DNA of 64,000 bases, taken from positions 14,763,001 through 14,827,000 of the forward strand of contig NC_092674.1 of NCBI RefSeq assembly GCF_964355755.1. The letters are read 5' to 3'. The DNA is from Antedon mediterranea (lineage: Eukaryota; Echinodermata; Crinoidea; Comatulida; Antedonidae). Under the pieces are notes generated by a model that saw only the letters and a list, made by a program, of their open reading frames with translations, made no database searches and was not told the origin of the DNA. Positions 21,496 to 32,266 of this stretch are shown here, in pieces. Every line of letters begins with the position of its first letter. Position 1 is the first letter of the stretch. The translations under genes were made by a program, and so were the position numbers.

Positions 21496-21634
21496 GGCAC
21501 GTTAAATTCATTCCTGTCATCTGGAACAATTTCTCAGCTACTTCGGAGTCCTAGTGCATCTAGACTGACTTGTTCTGTTATGACAAACATGTCAAGACAA
21601 GTATTAGACCAAACTAAGGTCAAGACAATACTTG
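21496..21634 (+). CDS. Isolated exon-like block of unknown family
   Basis: A 139-nt open block is flanked by a TTTCAG acceptor and a GTGAGT donor. It reads FLSSGTISQLLRSPSASRL, then CSVMTNMSRQVLDQTKVKTI. The reading continues past the donor to 21702. It is Ser/Thr-rich and has no motif I recognise. No partner exon is evident nearby, so it could be an orphan exon of a decayed element. Confidence 0.3.
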
Positions 21635-21844
21635 GTGAGTTACAGAACCATTGGCTATTTTGTCTTAATCAACATGATTTCCGTATGGTGGTCACGACTT
21701 AAAGTTGTCCGCAACTTATTTTGACCTCCATCCGCACTTTTTGTGTTTTTCTTGTTTATTTTAATTTTCTTTTTGCAATTTGTAATTTTTATCTTTTATT
21801 TTAAAATGTGTGGTGAAACCAATAAAACAAACAAACATGGAGTC

Positions 21845-22260
21845 TTACTTCATCGCTCTCAAAATCATTGGATGGAGCATACACCTGCATGCTGAGGAAA
21901 GTCCAAAACATCCCACTGTCCTCACACGCCACCAACAAGACACTATATGGCAACCTTCCCCGTCTTACGACCATCATTAAAAGACGTCGCGTGGGTCTGG
22001 CCGGTCATGTTATGAGAAGCTCTGAGCCAGCCTCAAGAGTTCTTCTTTGGGAACCAGAAGAGAAAAGGAAAGTGGGAAGACCTCAACTGACTTGGCTTGA
22101 CATTCTGTTGAAAGATACCAAACTAGACCTGAGTGAACTGAGAAAGAGCATGCTTGATAGAGATGTGTGGAGACAAATTATCATGGCAGCCCCTAAGAAT
22201 TAAGTCGTCGTGGAATGACATTAAGAAATAAGAAGAACAATAATAAACAAACAAATAATA
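21845..22260 (+). pseudogene. LINE C-terminus (RTE-like), 5'-truncated
   Basis: An intact 111-codon end of an ORF2 protein: LRKVQNIPLSSHATN, RRRVGLAGHVMRSSEPAS, KRKVGRPQLTWLDILLKDT and LRKSMLDRDVWRQII, then a stop at 22203. The R-R..-GH-..R and GRP..TW..L..D.....L..M.DR..W pattern is the usual C-terminus of RTE- and related LINE proteins. The tail is AATAATAAACAAACAAATAAT. No frame break is visible in the retained part, so the insertion may be fairly young. Confidence 0.75.
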
Positions 22261-22572
22261 TCATAAAGAAAATTTAACTTTGGGTCATTAATAAAATAAT
22301 CAGTTTTCAAGATCTACCGTTAATTTTAAATACAGTATACATCACCAGAAACAAAAAAAAGACCAATAATTATAAACCATATTATAGTGATTAAACAAAT
22401 CACCATCAAACAGCGTATTCAGAAACTACAAAAAATGACAATGACAAATGACAACAATTAGCCAATCAAAGTCGATGTTTCCAAATTACACGCCTCCAAA
22501 GCACAATCACTACACACATGCTGGTATCAAGTTATAAATCTACAATGATGTAATTATAATTACCACTGCCAA

Positions 22573-23506
22573 TGTGATATATTAGATTAAGAGTAGCGCC
22601 CTCTAGAGGTGGAGGAGAGCGGAACGCACATGGGTGACCGGAGAAAAAGATGTAAACCAGTATTGAGCTGAGTCAGGCTTGCATAGTTGTTTATTAAATA
22701 CTGATAGTTATACTTCACTTATAGTCATAAACATTATATTGTAACCTTCTGTAAGTAAACGACATATTGTTAATATTTGTACAGATCTCTAACTACCTTC
22801 GAAATTAGGCTGTGGATGATCCACGTTAGTTAGCCGTTGAACTATAATGGCGTGCCATAATATGAATAGATAATTATTACTTGATGGTAACAGAAAAGAG
22901 GTTATCTATGTTAATTGCAAACACTGTTTCGATTTGCGATCATCACGCAAGAGTAATAATCGTTGATATACGCAAGGCATTATTATGTGTAGTTACTATA
23001 CTTGCGCATTTAGACACAAGAGGGTATTTAGATTGGACTGTAGTATTAATAAGTTAAGATGTATCGTTGTGAAGGAGATGGACACATTCTCTGCCGTCAC
23101 GCTTGAACGGTTTTACTTATTGAGACTTGTCTCCGTTGAAAGCGTTAGTTTTACGGTGTTATTTTGTTTACATATTACTATTATAGTGTTAAAGTTTGAT
23201 ATAGATTGAAAGGATAGTAATAATTTTGACTGTTATAATTTAGTGGATAGAGTATGATTACTTTTATATGAATCATTTTAGCAGATACCTTATGTGCCGA
23301 CATAGCGTTTTGAGTAAATCATTTAATATACTGTGTATAACTATAACTTACTGTGTTTCATTCTAGGAGTGAACCAGCAAGTTGGGCATATTAGGTGGGC
23401 TGTTGTCACTGTCATTTAAATTCTGAATTGTTTGGATTTTCTTGAATTAAAGTGGAATAATAGCTCTCCCAGATATTTTTGTCTATGTGGTTTATTCAGT
23501 CTCCAC
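22573..23506 (+). mobile_element. Putative solo LTR
   Basis: The stretch begins TGTGATATATTAGATTAAG with AGCGCCCTCTAGAGG shortly after and ends near ATTCAGTCTCCACA. TG..CA ends, a CCCTCTAGAGG palindrome and an A/T-rich interior without protein-coding sequence fit a solo LTR. Flanks CCAA and CCAG would be a 4-bp target duplicate with one mismatch. The ends are my best guess; no second copy is in the window. Confidence 0.35.
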
Positions 23507-23680
23507 ACCAGCTGTAAATAAATAATATATATATACACATTGATTTCTCATGGACGACCCAACAATACCTCAGCAATTTTCGTTAATTGTTTATAAATAT
23601 TGTTTATATCTGTTTTATTTTAAAGTATCTTTGTTTAAATGTATGTATGTATGTAACCTTGGTTTGATCTGATTATGCAG

Positions 23681-24000
23681 CCCAAGCCAATTGTCTTCAT
23701 ACCCTTCATTCGACCATCAACTATGGCTGGTGCAACTTCGAGTAAATGCACATCTTGCAAATCATTAAACTGTTATTTAGTAGATCCATTTGAGCCCAGG
23801 AAAGTGAGGCAAGGCAATGGTATCAGGCAATTCCTAAAGAGAGCTATATAGTAATGAAAGAGGACAACACCACATTGTATCAATGTTTCATCAATGATTT
23901 CAATCGGATGGCGATATCAACAAAAATCAGAGCGATACCAACTGATACGTTCTTTGCAATAAAAGACAGCATTGTGCTTGACCGCGTCAACAAAAAAGTG
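23681..24000 (+). CDS. Unrecognised 93-codon ORF, copy 1 (2-bp insertion)
   Basis: After a TTATGCAG acceptor-like site the sequence reads PKPIVFIPFIRPST and then a protein starting MAGATSSKCTSCKSLNCYLV. An extra AG at about 23841 shifts the frame relative to the copy at 24042-24323. Otherwise the two units are almost identical over about 310 bp, including the upstream leader. See the second copy for the protein. Confidence 0.5.
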
Positions 24001-24041
24001 TCGTAAACGCCAAATACATACCCTTCATTCGACCATCAACT

Positions 24042-24323
24042 ATGGCTGGTGCAACTTCGAGTAAATGCACATCTTGCAAATCATTAAACTGTTATTTAGT
24101 AGATCCATTTGAGCCCAGGAAAGTGAGGCAAGGCAATGGTATCAGGCAATTCCTAAAGAGCTATATAGTAATGAAAGAGGACAACACCACATTGTATCAA
24201 TGTTTCATCAATGATTTCAATCGGATGGCGATATCAACAAAAATCAGAGCGATACCAACTGATACGTTCTTTGCAATAAAAGACAGCATTGTGCTTGACC
24301 GCGTCAACAAAAAAGTGTCGTAA
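24042..24323 (+). CDS. Unrecognised 93-codon ORF, copy 2 (intact)
   Basis: ATG to stop without interruption. The N-terminus has CTSCKSLNC, a CX2CX4C cluster that could bind metal, then LVDPFEPRKVRQGNGIRQFL, a mixed middle part and a C-terminus IKDSIVLDRVNKKVS. I know no family for it. It is the second unit of a tandem duplication with a period of about 311 bp whose first unit follows an acceptor-like site. The sequence after the stop (AAAGTGAAAAGTTCCTAGAA, AACACCCCTGTATTATAA) recurs at 43463-43497, followed in both places by the DIRS-like element. This ties the ORF to a larger repeated unit. It could be a terminal exon of a multi-copy gene. Confidence 0.5.
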   Translation: MAGATSSKCTSCKSLNCYLVDPFEPRKVRQGNGIRQFLKSYIVMKEDNTTLYQCFINDFNRMAISTKIRAIPTDTFFAIKDSIVLDRVNKKVS

Positions 24324-24539
24324 ACGCCAAATACAAAAGTGAAAAGTTCCTAGAACACCCCTGTATTATAATGGACCAGTCCCCAACCACGCCCTCATGT
24401 GGGAACGTACCAACGTTCCAACGTCATCATTTTCTTTCGTAACGTAAGAACGTTACAACGTATAGAGAAGGATACGCTAAGTGTTAGCCTTGTTGTACAT
24501 TGTACATGCTATACAATTTAGCCTACTCAAGCGATATAA

Positions 24540-26105
24540 AAATGCCGGTTGCAGTACCAGTGCTGGATATAGTTTTTTGAAAAGCTTTGGGTCCGTTTTA
24601 AATCAGGGTCTTCCTTATTTCTAGTAGAAATAAGGAAGATAAAATAAGGAAGATAAAAAGAGGAAGATACCAGTTGTTTATTGGATTTTAGGCCGCTGAA
24701 CGGCCACGCTACCAAACAACAAAGGCAAAGGAATTTGCATCGTCAGCCTGGACTGCCTCAGCTGAGGCGTGGACGCACTGTTGCGTGAAAGCTACAGTCA
24801 GGTTGTATTGTTCCTTATGTTTGCTAGGTTGCGTACTGTGTTCGCCGATATGCCAAAATCGGAATGTCTGCAATGCAGGGACCAGCGTGCAACAGTCAAG
24901 TTGGACTGCCACTTGCTGTGCATTCACTGCCACACCTGTAGTCAGGAGTCGCCGTGCGACATTGTGTCCACTGGACGGCTTCGCGGTTTCGGACGTTGTG
25001 CGCGGGTGGCAGACCCCGTACCGGCGAAGGTTTAGGAGGAGCCGCCGGCCCCGCTGATAGAAGCGCCGGAAGTCTTGCTGGACGCGCCTCCACCGCAGGG
25101 TAGTACGCAGGGCGAAGGTTTGGGACGTACTGGAGGCAATCGCAGCAGCGGTGCGAGGTCTACCGAGGGAGGCTGCGCTCTCGGCATCCTCGCTTAATTA
25201 TCCCCCTGTGCCAGTACTGCCTCCGCAGTACTTTCAAGGTCAAGGGACTGACCCAATCGCCGGATGCCGGTGGGTACGATAGTGACAAGACCATGACTTC
25301 ACTGCTTAGTGAAGATCGCTCCGACGCTGCACAGGGCGGAAACGGATTGCAAGCTCTTGTAAACCGTGTGGTTCCTGCTGTACTATCGTACATTGGAGTA
25401 GAGTACGCCTACGACGCTCCGATGCCCGCGCCGGCATCGAAGAGATACTCTACCTTTGGAGTGCGTGCTCCATTGAAGCGGGTTACGACTTGTCCAGTTG
25501 CGCCGCTGGATCCTGAAATTATTGCTAGGGCGAAGGAGCCTAAGACCCGTAGGGCTGCACCTCAAGATCTCGCAGCAGCCTTCCCGCTTCCGCAGGACCA
25601 ATTTCAACGCTACATATCGGCACCACCGATCCCGGATGCAGCGCAAGAACGTGCGTGCGAGGATCAAGGGCTCGACGCCAACGGTATGTTTCCGTCTCCT
25701 TCGGCCGCAAAAACTGAGGAGGCGCTAATCAAGGTCGATCGTGGCGCACGCAAGACGTTAAGAACGGTCTCGATTTTGGGCTACCTTATGTCGTTCCTCG
25801 CGGAACCTGACCATCCACAGCACCTTGACGCGGATGTGATCTGCTTGATTCAGCAGATTACGGGCCTGGTCCCGGACCAGCAAGCGACAATTGCATTGAC
25901 CTCGGCCGCCACGCGGAGGATCAGTTGCCTCCAGGCCACGGACATCGCGCCCGCGCACTACCGCCGCTTCACAACTAGCGAGTCGTTCGGTGCTGTAGAC
26001 CTCTACTACGGTAATTTCGCCGAGAACGAAGACAAGTGGGCTCGCGAGCGAGAGGCACGTCGCGAGACGAGATTGCGTTTTCCGAAACGCCATGCACTCG
26101 CGCCT
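24540..26105 (+). mobile_element. GC-rich DIRS-like retroelement fragment, copy 1
   Basis: The region matches 43575-44105 over several hundred bases: ATGCCGGTTGCAGTACCA, GGCCGCTGAACGGCCACGCT and so on. GC content jumps at about 24700 and falls at 26105, in sharp contrast with the A/T-rich surroundings. It carries a zinc-cluster ORF and a long gag-like ORF. No reverse transcriptase, RNase H or tyrosine recombinase is present, so it is a fragment. Confidence 0.5.
24850..25040 (+). pseudogene. Cys/His cluster N-terminus of a DIRS-like gag
   Basis: The frame reads MPKSECLQCRDQ and CHLLCIHCHTCSQESPCDI. The spacing C-x2-C...H..C-x2-C-x2-C-x..C resembles the short Cys-rich head of DIRS-family ORF1 proteins (H-x-LC-x2-C...C..C...W). 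The copy at 43809 preserves the pattern as YLLCIHCRTCSQKLPC then ICVHW, which adds the expected Trp. After about residue 40 this copy loses frame. The family assignment is inferred from the motif. Confidence 0.4.
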
Positions 26106-26177
26106 ACTATTTTGGTCCTTTTATTATCGACCTTTCACCCACAGTGTTCAATCTTCATAATATTTACAATCATTTAA
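25293..26177 (+). CDS. Long GC-rich ORF, DIRS-like gag body
   Basis: At 294 codons this is one of the longest uninterrupted frames in the window. It is rich in Ala, Arg and Asp: LLSEDRSDAAQGGNGLQALV, VPAVLSYIGVEYAYD, then a helical middle part (TVSILGYLMSFLAEPDHPQH, LDADVICLIQQITGL) and an Arg/Glu-rich end (KWAREREARRETRLRFPKRH). Protein-like similarity stops at about 26095, where GC falls, so the last 28 codons are readthrough. DIRS-type ORF1 proteins have this kind of Ala-rich helical body. The start is not certain and the real ORF may begin upstream with the Cys cluster. Confidence 0.45.
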   Translation: MTSLLSEDRSDAAQGGNGLQALVNRVVPAVLSYIGVEYAYDAPMPAPASKRYSTFGVRAPLKRVTTCPVAPLDPEIIARAKEPKTRRAAPQDLAAAFPLPQDQFQRYISAPPIPDAAQERACEDQGLDANGMFPSPSAAKTEEALIKVDRGARKTLRTVSILGYLMSFLAEPDHPQHLDADVICLIQQITGLVPDQQATIALTSAATRRISCLQATDIAPAHYRRFTTSESFGAVDLYYGNFAENEDKWAREREARRETRLRFPKRHALAPTILVLLLSTFHPQCSIFIIFTII

Positions 26178-26380
26178 AAATTCTAATTTATTTTTTTTGT
26201 TTGTAAATCCAAATAAGTATATAAAACATAAAAAGGGTCTGGATAACTCTCAAACGTTCAATATCTTGTCTTGTATGATATTTTCTATTTTGAATTTCTT
26301 TCAACTACAAGTTAACTTAAATCAATTAATTAATATACAATAATTGCATCAATCATTTTTTCTTTCATTTAGTTTTTCTT

Positions 26381-29008
26381 CAGAGGACCAAAATTCGAGT
26401 TACCTGAAGCTTTGATCTGGGAGTACAGACGTCCTCAAATAATTCCTATTGCAGATATTCCCACAAGCCCAACTAAAAAGAGGGTCTCTGTGCAAGGCAC
26501 GATAACAGAGGTATGTAAAATGATGATTAAGTTTTTATTTTACTACTTCAGTAATGTACTTAATATATTGCCTTATTCTCTAACTTGTATATTGGAATTA
26601 TTCGATGGAACATCATGTTTTATATACAAAACCAAGAGTACTGGAAAAATGGCAGTAATTTCTTTCTTTCTGTACTGATACCTGATTTAAAATACCAAAA
26701 AAATACATTTGCAAAAATACGGTACATTAAAATGACAGATTTCTAAAAAATAAACATTTTAATATACCACAGAGTTTATATTCTTCATAAATAAACAATT
26801 AATACCAGGTATACATAATCAAAAAGCTCGCCTAAATCAACCCAAATTTTAAAAGCCATTACAATATTCTGACTAACTTCTAACTATCTTCCTAATGTTA
26901 AAATCGAAATAAAAGGGTAATTACAACCAAACAAGTAATATTTCCCAAAACTTTTATTTGCCTTTACAATGTCTGCATAAATTAATTGAAATATAATAGG
27001 CCTAATAAACATTAACAAATACTCATTCAATTATAACATTAAATAACTATAACAATCTAAATTGATAGCTGAATCAATAATCATTTTACATTTCAACAAT
27101 ATATTTTAAATTATCTCATAAGAAAACAACATTAATGACAAAACAATTTCTTCAAAAAACCTTTTTCCTTTGTTTTAAACACTACATTTATTTCTTGTAT
27201 GCAATTTATGAACATGATCCATTGATTACATCAAATATTATTTTTTCACCTTAATGTCATGTTTTCTTTAATCAAATTAAGCAAATGTATCCAATTTTTT
27301 ATAAATCTATTTAATACAAAAAACTCAAATAATATTGTACTTTGTCTTTCCTGCATATTCAATTACTCCTACTCTATATTATTTTCATAGCTAACCAACA
27401 ACTACTAAACAAGTGTTTATTTTTTATTATACTTTCCTTACATTATTTAAATACTGATTACAGCCAATTCAAACCAGCAAATCTTTCAAGACAAAATATC
27501 AGCTCGATAAATGCTTCTATTCGTATTCCATATACAATCATGTGTTTCCTATATTTTTTAATACTTTTATAGGTAGAGGAAGTCCAAATTTGGGGGGACC
27601 GATAACAGACGCCTAAGAGCAATTCGACTTACGGATGATGCCAACAATGAAGTTGAACTTTACCCTATGGGGCCAACATGCAGATCTCGAACTGGTGCCA
27701 GATTTAAAAGTTGAGATAACTAGCGTTATCATAACCGAATATTAAACCAAGAAAATAGAATCGACAACATCAATGTCACTCAAGGTAGGCAAAAATGAAA
27801 TATACAACCTACAAACACAACATTTATTTATTTCCCTTCAAAAAATTGTTTTCAGTTGTCAACAACCATGCATGAAAATGCAATATTAATTTCTCTAATT
27901 TTCAATTCAAATGCAAAATATACAAATATTACACCAACACAAATTTATACAAACAAAAAAAAACCTCAACCAAATAGTCTTTGTTTTGATGTCATAAACA
28001 TCCAGATATGAATTAAATGTCCACCAACTGTCAATTAATAACAACTTTTGGTCCATATGATTATTTAATATTATTATTACAATCAATCATTGAAATATAT
28101 CAAATCTCTCATCTCACTTTAAAAATGCAAAACTTTACGTAAATATTGATGTTGACAAACTTACAAAATGTTCCAGTGTACACGTTTAAAATATACACAA
28201 AACACAACAATAACACAAGGAAAGAAAAATCCTTTTTTTCAAACAGATCGGAATATTTATCCACCAAATGGCAGATAACTAACAATTTGTAAACCCAAAA
28301 TGTGAATTAATTTATACAATATTTATTTATAGTACATCGAAGAAAAACGGGAAATTGTTGGCCAACTGACTGCAATTAAAAGTGAAGAGTAAGTATTTCA
28401 TTCAAAAATATTATAAGTACAACCTTCATTTTACGTACGGCCCGAAATGCGTGCATAAAACATGGAAATTCGTAAAATCCAGGTTAACCCCCTTTTAAAT
28501 TGACCCCCAAAGACTTAGAAATGATGACGTCATCAGTCATTTTAAGCATACGTTAAACATAGGCTCTACTATATTAAGCAAACTAATGTCCACATTACCA
28601 AACTGATTTGATTTACTATATTAGTTACAGCCCATTCTAATTTAGTAACTTTTTATACATGCTTTCCTACATACATACATGAAACACAATTCAGTTTTTT
28701 TGACAATTGTTAAAAAAAAACATCAAAATTGAATTTACAGAAACCTTCCTTTATATCCATCAAATGATCCATAATGTTCGTAAATATGTAATGTATTGTA
28801 TCATTTTATTTATAGATTTCTACGTCCATATGACCTGCTGGTCACCAGCGAGACAGAATATGTCATTACGGTCAACGATCTTTCGGAAATTGAGGGAAAC
28901 ATTCAAGAGCTGCCAATACCTGTTTATATCACGATGCGCAGCAATTGTGCTACAATTGAGTGTCTCAAAATGACCACATACAATGATGACACTGGAACCG
29001 AAATTTAA
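26381..29008 (+). pseudogene. Four-exon OB-fold-like (RPA-type) gene, frame-damaged
   Basis: Exon 1 (about 26372-26511, acceptor ATTTAG, donor GTATGT) reads FELPEALIWEYRRPQIIP and SPTKKRVSVQGTITE. Exon 2 (about 27575-27784, donor GTAGGC) reads RRLRAIRLTDDANNEVEL, then TLWGQHADLELVPDLKVEIT and IESTTSMSLK. Exon 3 (28332-28388) reads YIEEKREIVGQLTAIKSEE. Exon 4 (28816-29008) reads FLRPYDLLVTSETEYVITVN and ends DTGTEI and stop. The RVSVQGTITE...LRAIRLTDD...LTLWGQHA...VEITSV series is the beta-strand pattern of a single-stranded-DNA-binding OB fold as in RPA70. Exon 2 has an extra G in a G6 run, an extra T near 27661 and a TAA at 27744. These could be real decay or sequencing error. Introns are long and A/T-rich with nothing else in them. 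Confidence 0.5.
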
Positions 29009-29119
29009 AACAATTTTTAGATTTCACTCGAGTTAGTTACTGCTAGGCCTAACCTAGCAAACGAGGTGACGATAGCCTAAGGCCTAGGCCTATGTACAAT
29101 CTGTGTGGTGAGGCATTTA

Positions 29120-29194
29120 TATTCGGTGTATAAGACGCACCCTTAATTTAGAGGTCAAATTTGCGTGTCAAAAGTGCGACTTATACACCGAAAT
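29120..29194. repeat. 75-bp hairpin MITE
   Basis: ATTCGGTGTATAAGACGCAC (29121-29140) is inverted at 29174-29194 as GTGCGACTTATACACCGAAA plus T, with one mismatch and one indel. The short spacer carries no gene. The ends resemble Tc1/mariner-like miniature elements. Confidence 0.8.
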
Positions 29195-29199
29195 ATTTG

Positions 29200-32190
29200 G
29201 TAAGCACTTTTGATCGCCATTTGAATCAAAGGTGTGTTGGTACACTGTTAGATATAATATAAACAAATATACTAATAAACGTTATCACTGTGAGTGTGGG
29301 ATAGCCCCTACTTTTAGATTATAAACACATAATAATATATACTTTATTACTGTCAGTTGTTTCTCAACGTTTGTATTAATTAATAATTACAAAAATATAA
29401 ACGTATTAGTGGTCTTTAAATGTACTTTACTATTTCAATCGACCATGAGACAGTGACAGTTTTAATAAAGTATTAAATCGGAAATGTTTTACTCTATTTA
29501 GTGGTATATTATTTATAGGCCTATAAAAAAAATATTTCGTTACTGAGTGGATAATAAAGAAATATAAAGAATAATTTAATATAAAGAATATATTTAAAAA
29601 TTGTTCCTCTTTGTACCTCATCCCCAACGCTCAACTATAATGTTAGATACAGAACCCTAAACTCTAATAGATACAAAATTGGTTAATTGCTTATAAATTA
29701 TATTTTTATTTATGAGCCAAAGATAGTTATATCAAATTATAGAGAAAGAGAAGTGTTACTGACATTTTTGTTGAGATTAAGGAGAATGAGAGGGAAAAAA
29801 ACACAAGGACTAGAAGATAAAGGAGTTACAGGAAAAGGAAATTAGTGATGAAGTGTTCAAGATTACAGCCTTGTGAAGTCAAAAATGAGGAAAAATGCTG
29901 AGGCAGCTGTGCAACAGAAAACAATCGCATGTTGGTTCCAATAATTTGGTCCTACACACCACAAAATGTCACAGATCAAACTGGGCCTGGACAGATGCAT
30001 CCGAATGAACTGAATAGAGAACCAGGAAAAGTGAATACAAAAACTACTGTGCATCCTGCAATTTAGAATATTTTAAAGAAATTCTACTATTTTTCCAATT
30101 TGAATCATCCTGATTATAATTGTACACAAACTGACCGACTGGTATAATTGAAGTAAGTATGAATTTAATTTAATTATTTATTAAATATGCTTGTTTGTGT
30201 GATGAGGCCAACAACTCAACTGACATTTTTGTTTTTGTTAAAACATTACAGGTTTCGGAGTCGAATAAAAAAACATAAATTGTTATTTCCATCAAGGATG
30301 CCAATGGGTGTGTAATGCGGTATGATACATATAATACGTTATCAAATAAAACATCAACATAATTGTTTAAAGTTGGATATTGAATTGTTTGTTTTATGAT
30401 TTGATTTTGTCGAATAGTAGTTTAAGGTTAATTCCAAAATACCTGGACCTCCACGTAATCCTATGAACATCAACTACCGGGTGTCTATTTTTAGCCTCTC
30501 AGCATCTATAGTTCACACATCACTGAAACATTAGCAATCAAGGAAACAGTTATTTATTTTTAAAAGATAGAATATATTTGATGGCTGCTTGATAGTCATA
30601 CTCAACTTAAGTCAAATCCTTCTGTTGTCCAGTTTCTGTTCGTTTTGATTGGCTCTTATTAGTACAAATGAAGGCAAATTTATGATGCTTAACATGTATT
30701 ATTTGTCAACGCGTTTCCTTCATCAAATCACAGTGTTTGAAGATTGCGTCTTTTATTTCTTTCAAGTTTTGGTTGTCCGATTTGTATGTTTCCAAAAGGT
30801 GTTGGTGATCATACTTTGGCAATGACATTTACAGTAGTTATGAAGTGTATTCCTTGCTGCAATCATTGTTAAAAAATAAACCATTGTCCAATTTGTGAAT
30901 ATCCAACTGTAAACAACTCTAAATCTTGAATCCAGTGTTCTACTGAAAAGTTGTTTTGAAAATTGCTGTCTTGCTGAATTGACCACTCTTGTTTGTCTCT
31001 TTTTGTTATCATGTATTATCATCATCATCATAATAAATCTAAATCTACTAGTCTTCATAAATGCCTTGATACTCCAAATAACCAGATACATGTAATCAAT
31101 GTCAAATAAGCCTATATTGTGGAACTTGCTTTTATCAGTTCAGCTTATTTACTAGCCCACCTTATATCGGGCTTCTAGTGTGTACTTTTTTTTGTTCCAA
31201 CTTTATCTTCATCACTTCAAGGTCTATAGTTTCCCTATTGCATCCAACCATATACAGTTCAGCATGCGATACTGTTCATTGTAAAGAAAACATCTCGCAC
31301 TCAAAATGGACATCTACTGTATAACAGAAGGAGGCTTTTTTTAAGTACTTATTTAAACATTATCCAGCTTTTCAACGTATTACTGTTTGGCTAGCTACTT
31401 CATTGATGTGTGAACTGATGCTGATTACATACTGTTTAACATGGGAATATTCTTAATATCTTTTTCATTCCAAATGAATTTAAAGTACACTAATTTTTTT
31501 ATAAATTATACATAATATTATTAATATTGCAAATTAAATATGTTGCTTGATCCCTTTGCCAATTGAAAACAGAAATAGCAGAGAGACCCTTTAAATACAA
31601 ACATTTTTGCACAGGAAGATCTTTAAAATAAGAAAACTTCCATATAAATTGATCACATATAATTAAAAGTTACATACAGTGTTACGATGGTACTGTATAT
31701 TAGAACTGTCGGCTGCATATTATTGTACTGATGATGAGAAATGGTTTTTGAAACATATTTGAGCTCAAATTAAAGACTGTTTGGATTATAATAAAATGCA
31801 TATTTATGCTTAAAAAAATGTTGATCACATTATATGTTTTTAAAAGGTTTTACGAAGATTACAGTGAAGTTTACAAAGATGATTACAAGAAAATGGCACT
31901 TACTTTTAATGCTCGAGTGAACCAGCTTTCAAATCCATTTTGAAAATGAATCTCCAGACTGGCTCAATGAATGGGTTTATGACATTCATATTGATTCATT
32001 AAATGTTAAAGAATGGGGAGAGTGTTGCTAAGAGACTGTTTTTTATTCTGGTTTGGAAAGTACTTCAATATAGTTTATTACTATACTATCAACGTAATAA
32101 GTTAAACCAAAAGGAATCCAGTTGCACAAATAGAAGCCTTCCAAAAGACTTGGATTGATATGGAACCAACTCTTCAGATTGAGCTCTCTC
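29200..32190. other. Gene-poor A/T-rich stretch
   Basis: I see no exon chain, RT motif or TIR pair. Short open frames such as 30762-31091 lack protein-like pattern. At 31850-31945 an AAAAG-preceded block reads FYEDYSEVYKDDYKKMALTF and is then interrupted by stops; it may be a decayed exon. An (ATC)n run lies at 31016-31028. Confidence 0.4.
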
Positions 32191-32192
32191 AT

Positions 32193-32265
32193 ACACCGCG
32201 CCTTTGATCACTTACTGCTGGAATTGGCGCGTTACAAATTCGTACTACTATTATTATTATTATTT
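32193..32265 (+). repeat. LINE/SINE 3' tail, copy 2
   Basis: GCGCCTTTGATCACTTACTG, then GAATTGGCGCGTTA and (ATT)n match the tail at 2148-2225. It stands immediately before the 45-bp minisatellite. Confidence 0.5.
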
Positions 32266-32266
32266 A

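Noticed and set aside
30762-31091. 109-codon minus-strand ORF
   Set aside because: Low-complexity, no motif, no splice or coding pattern; likely chance.
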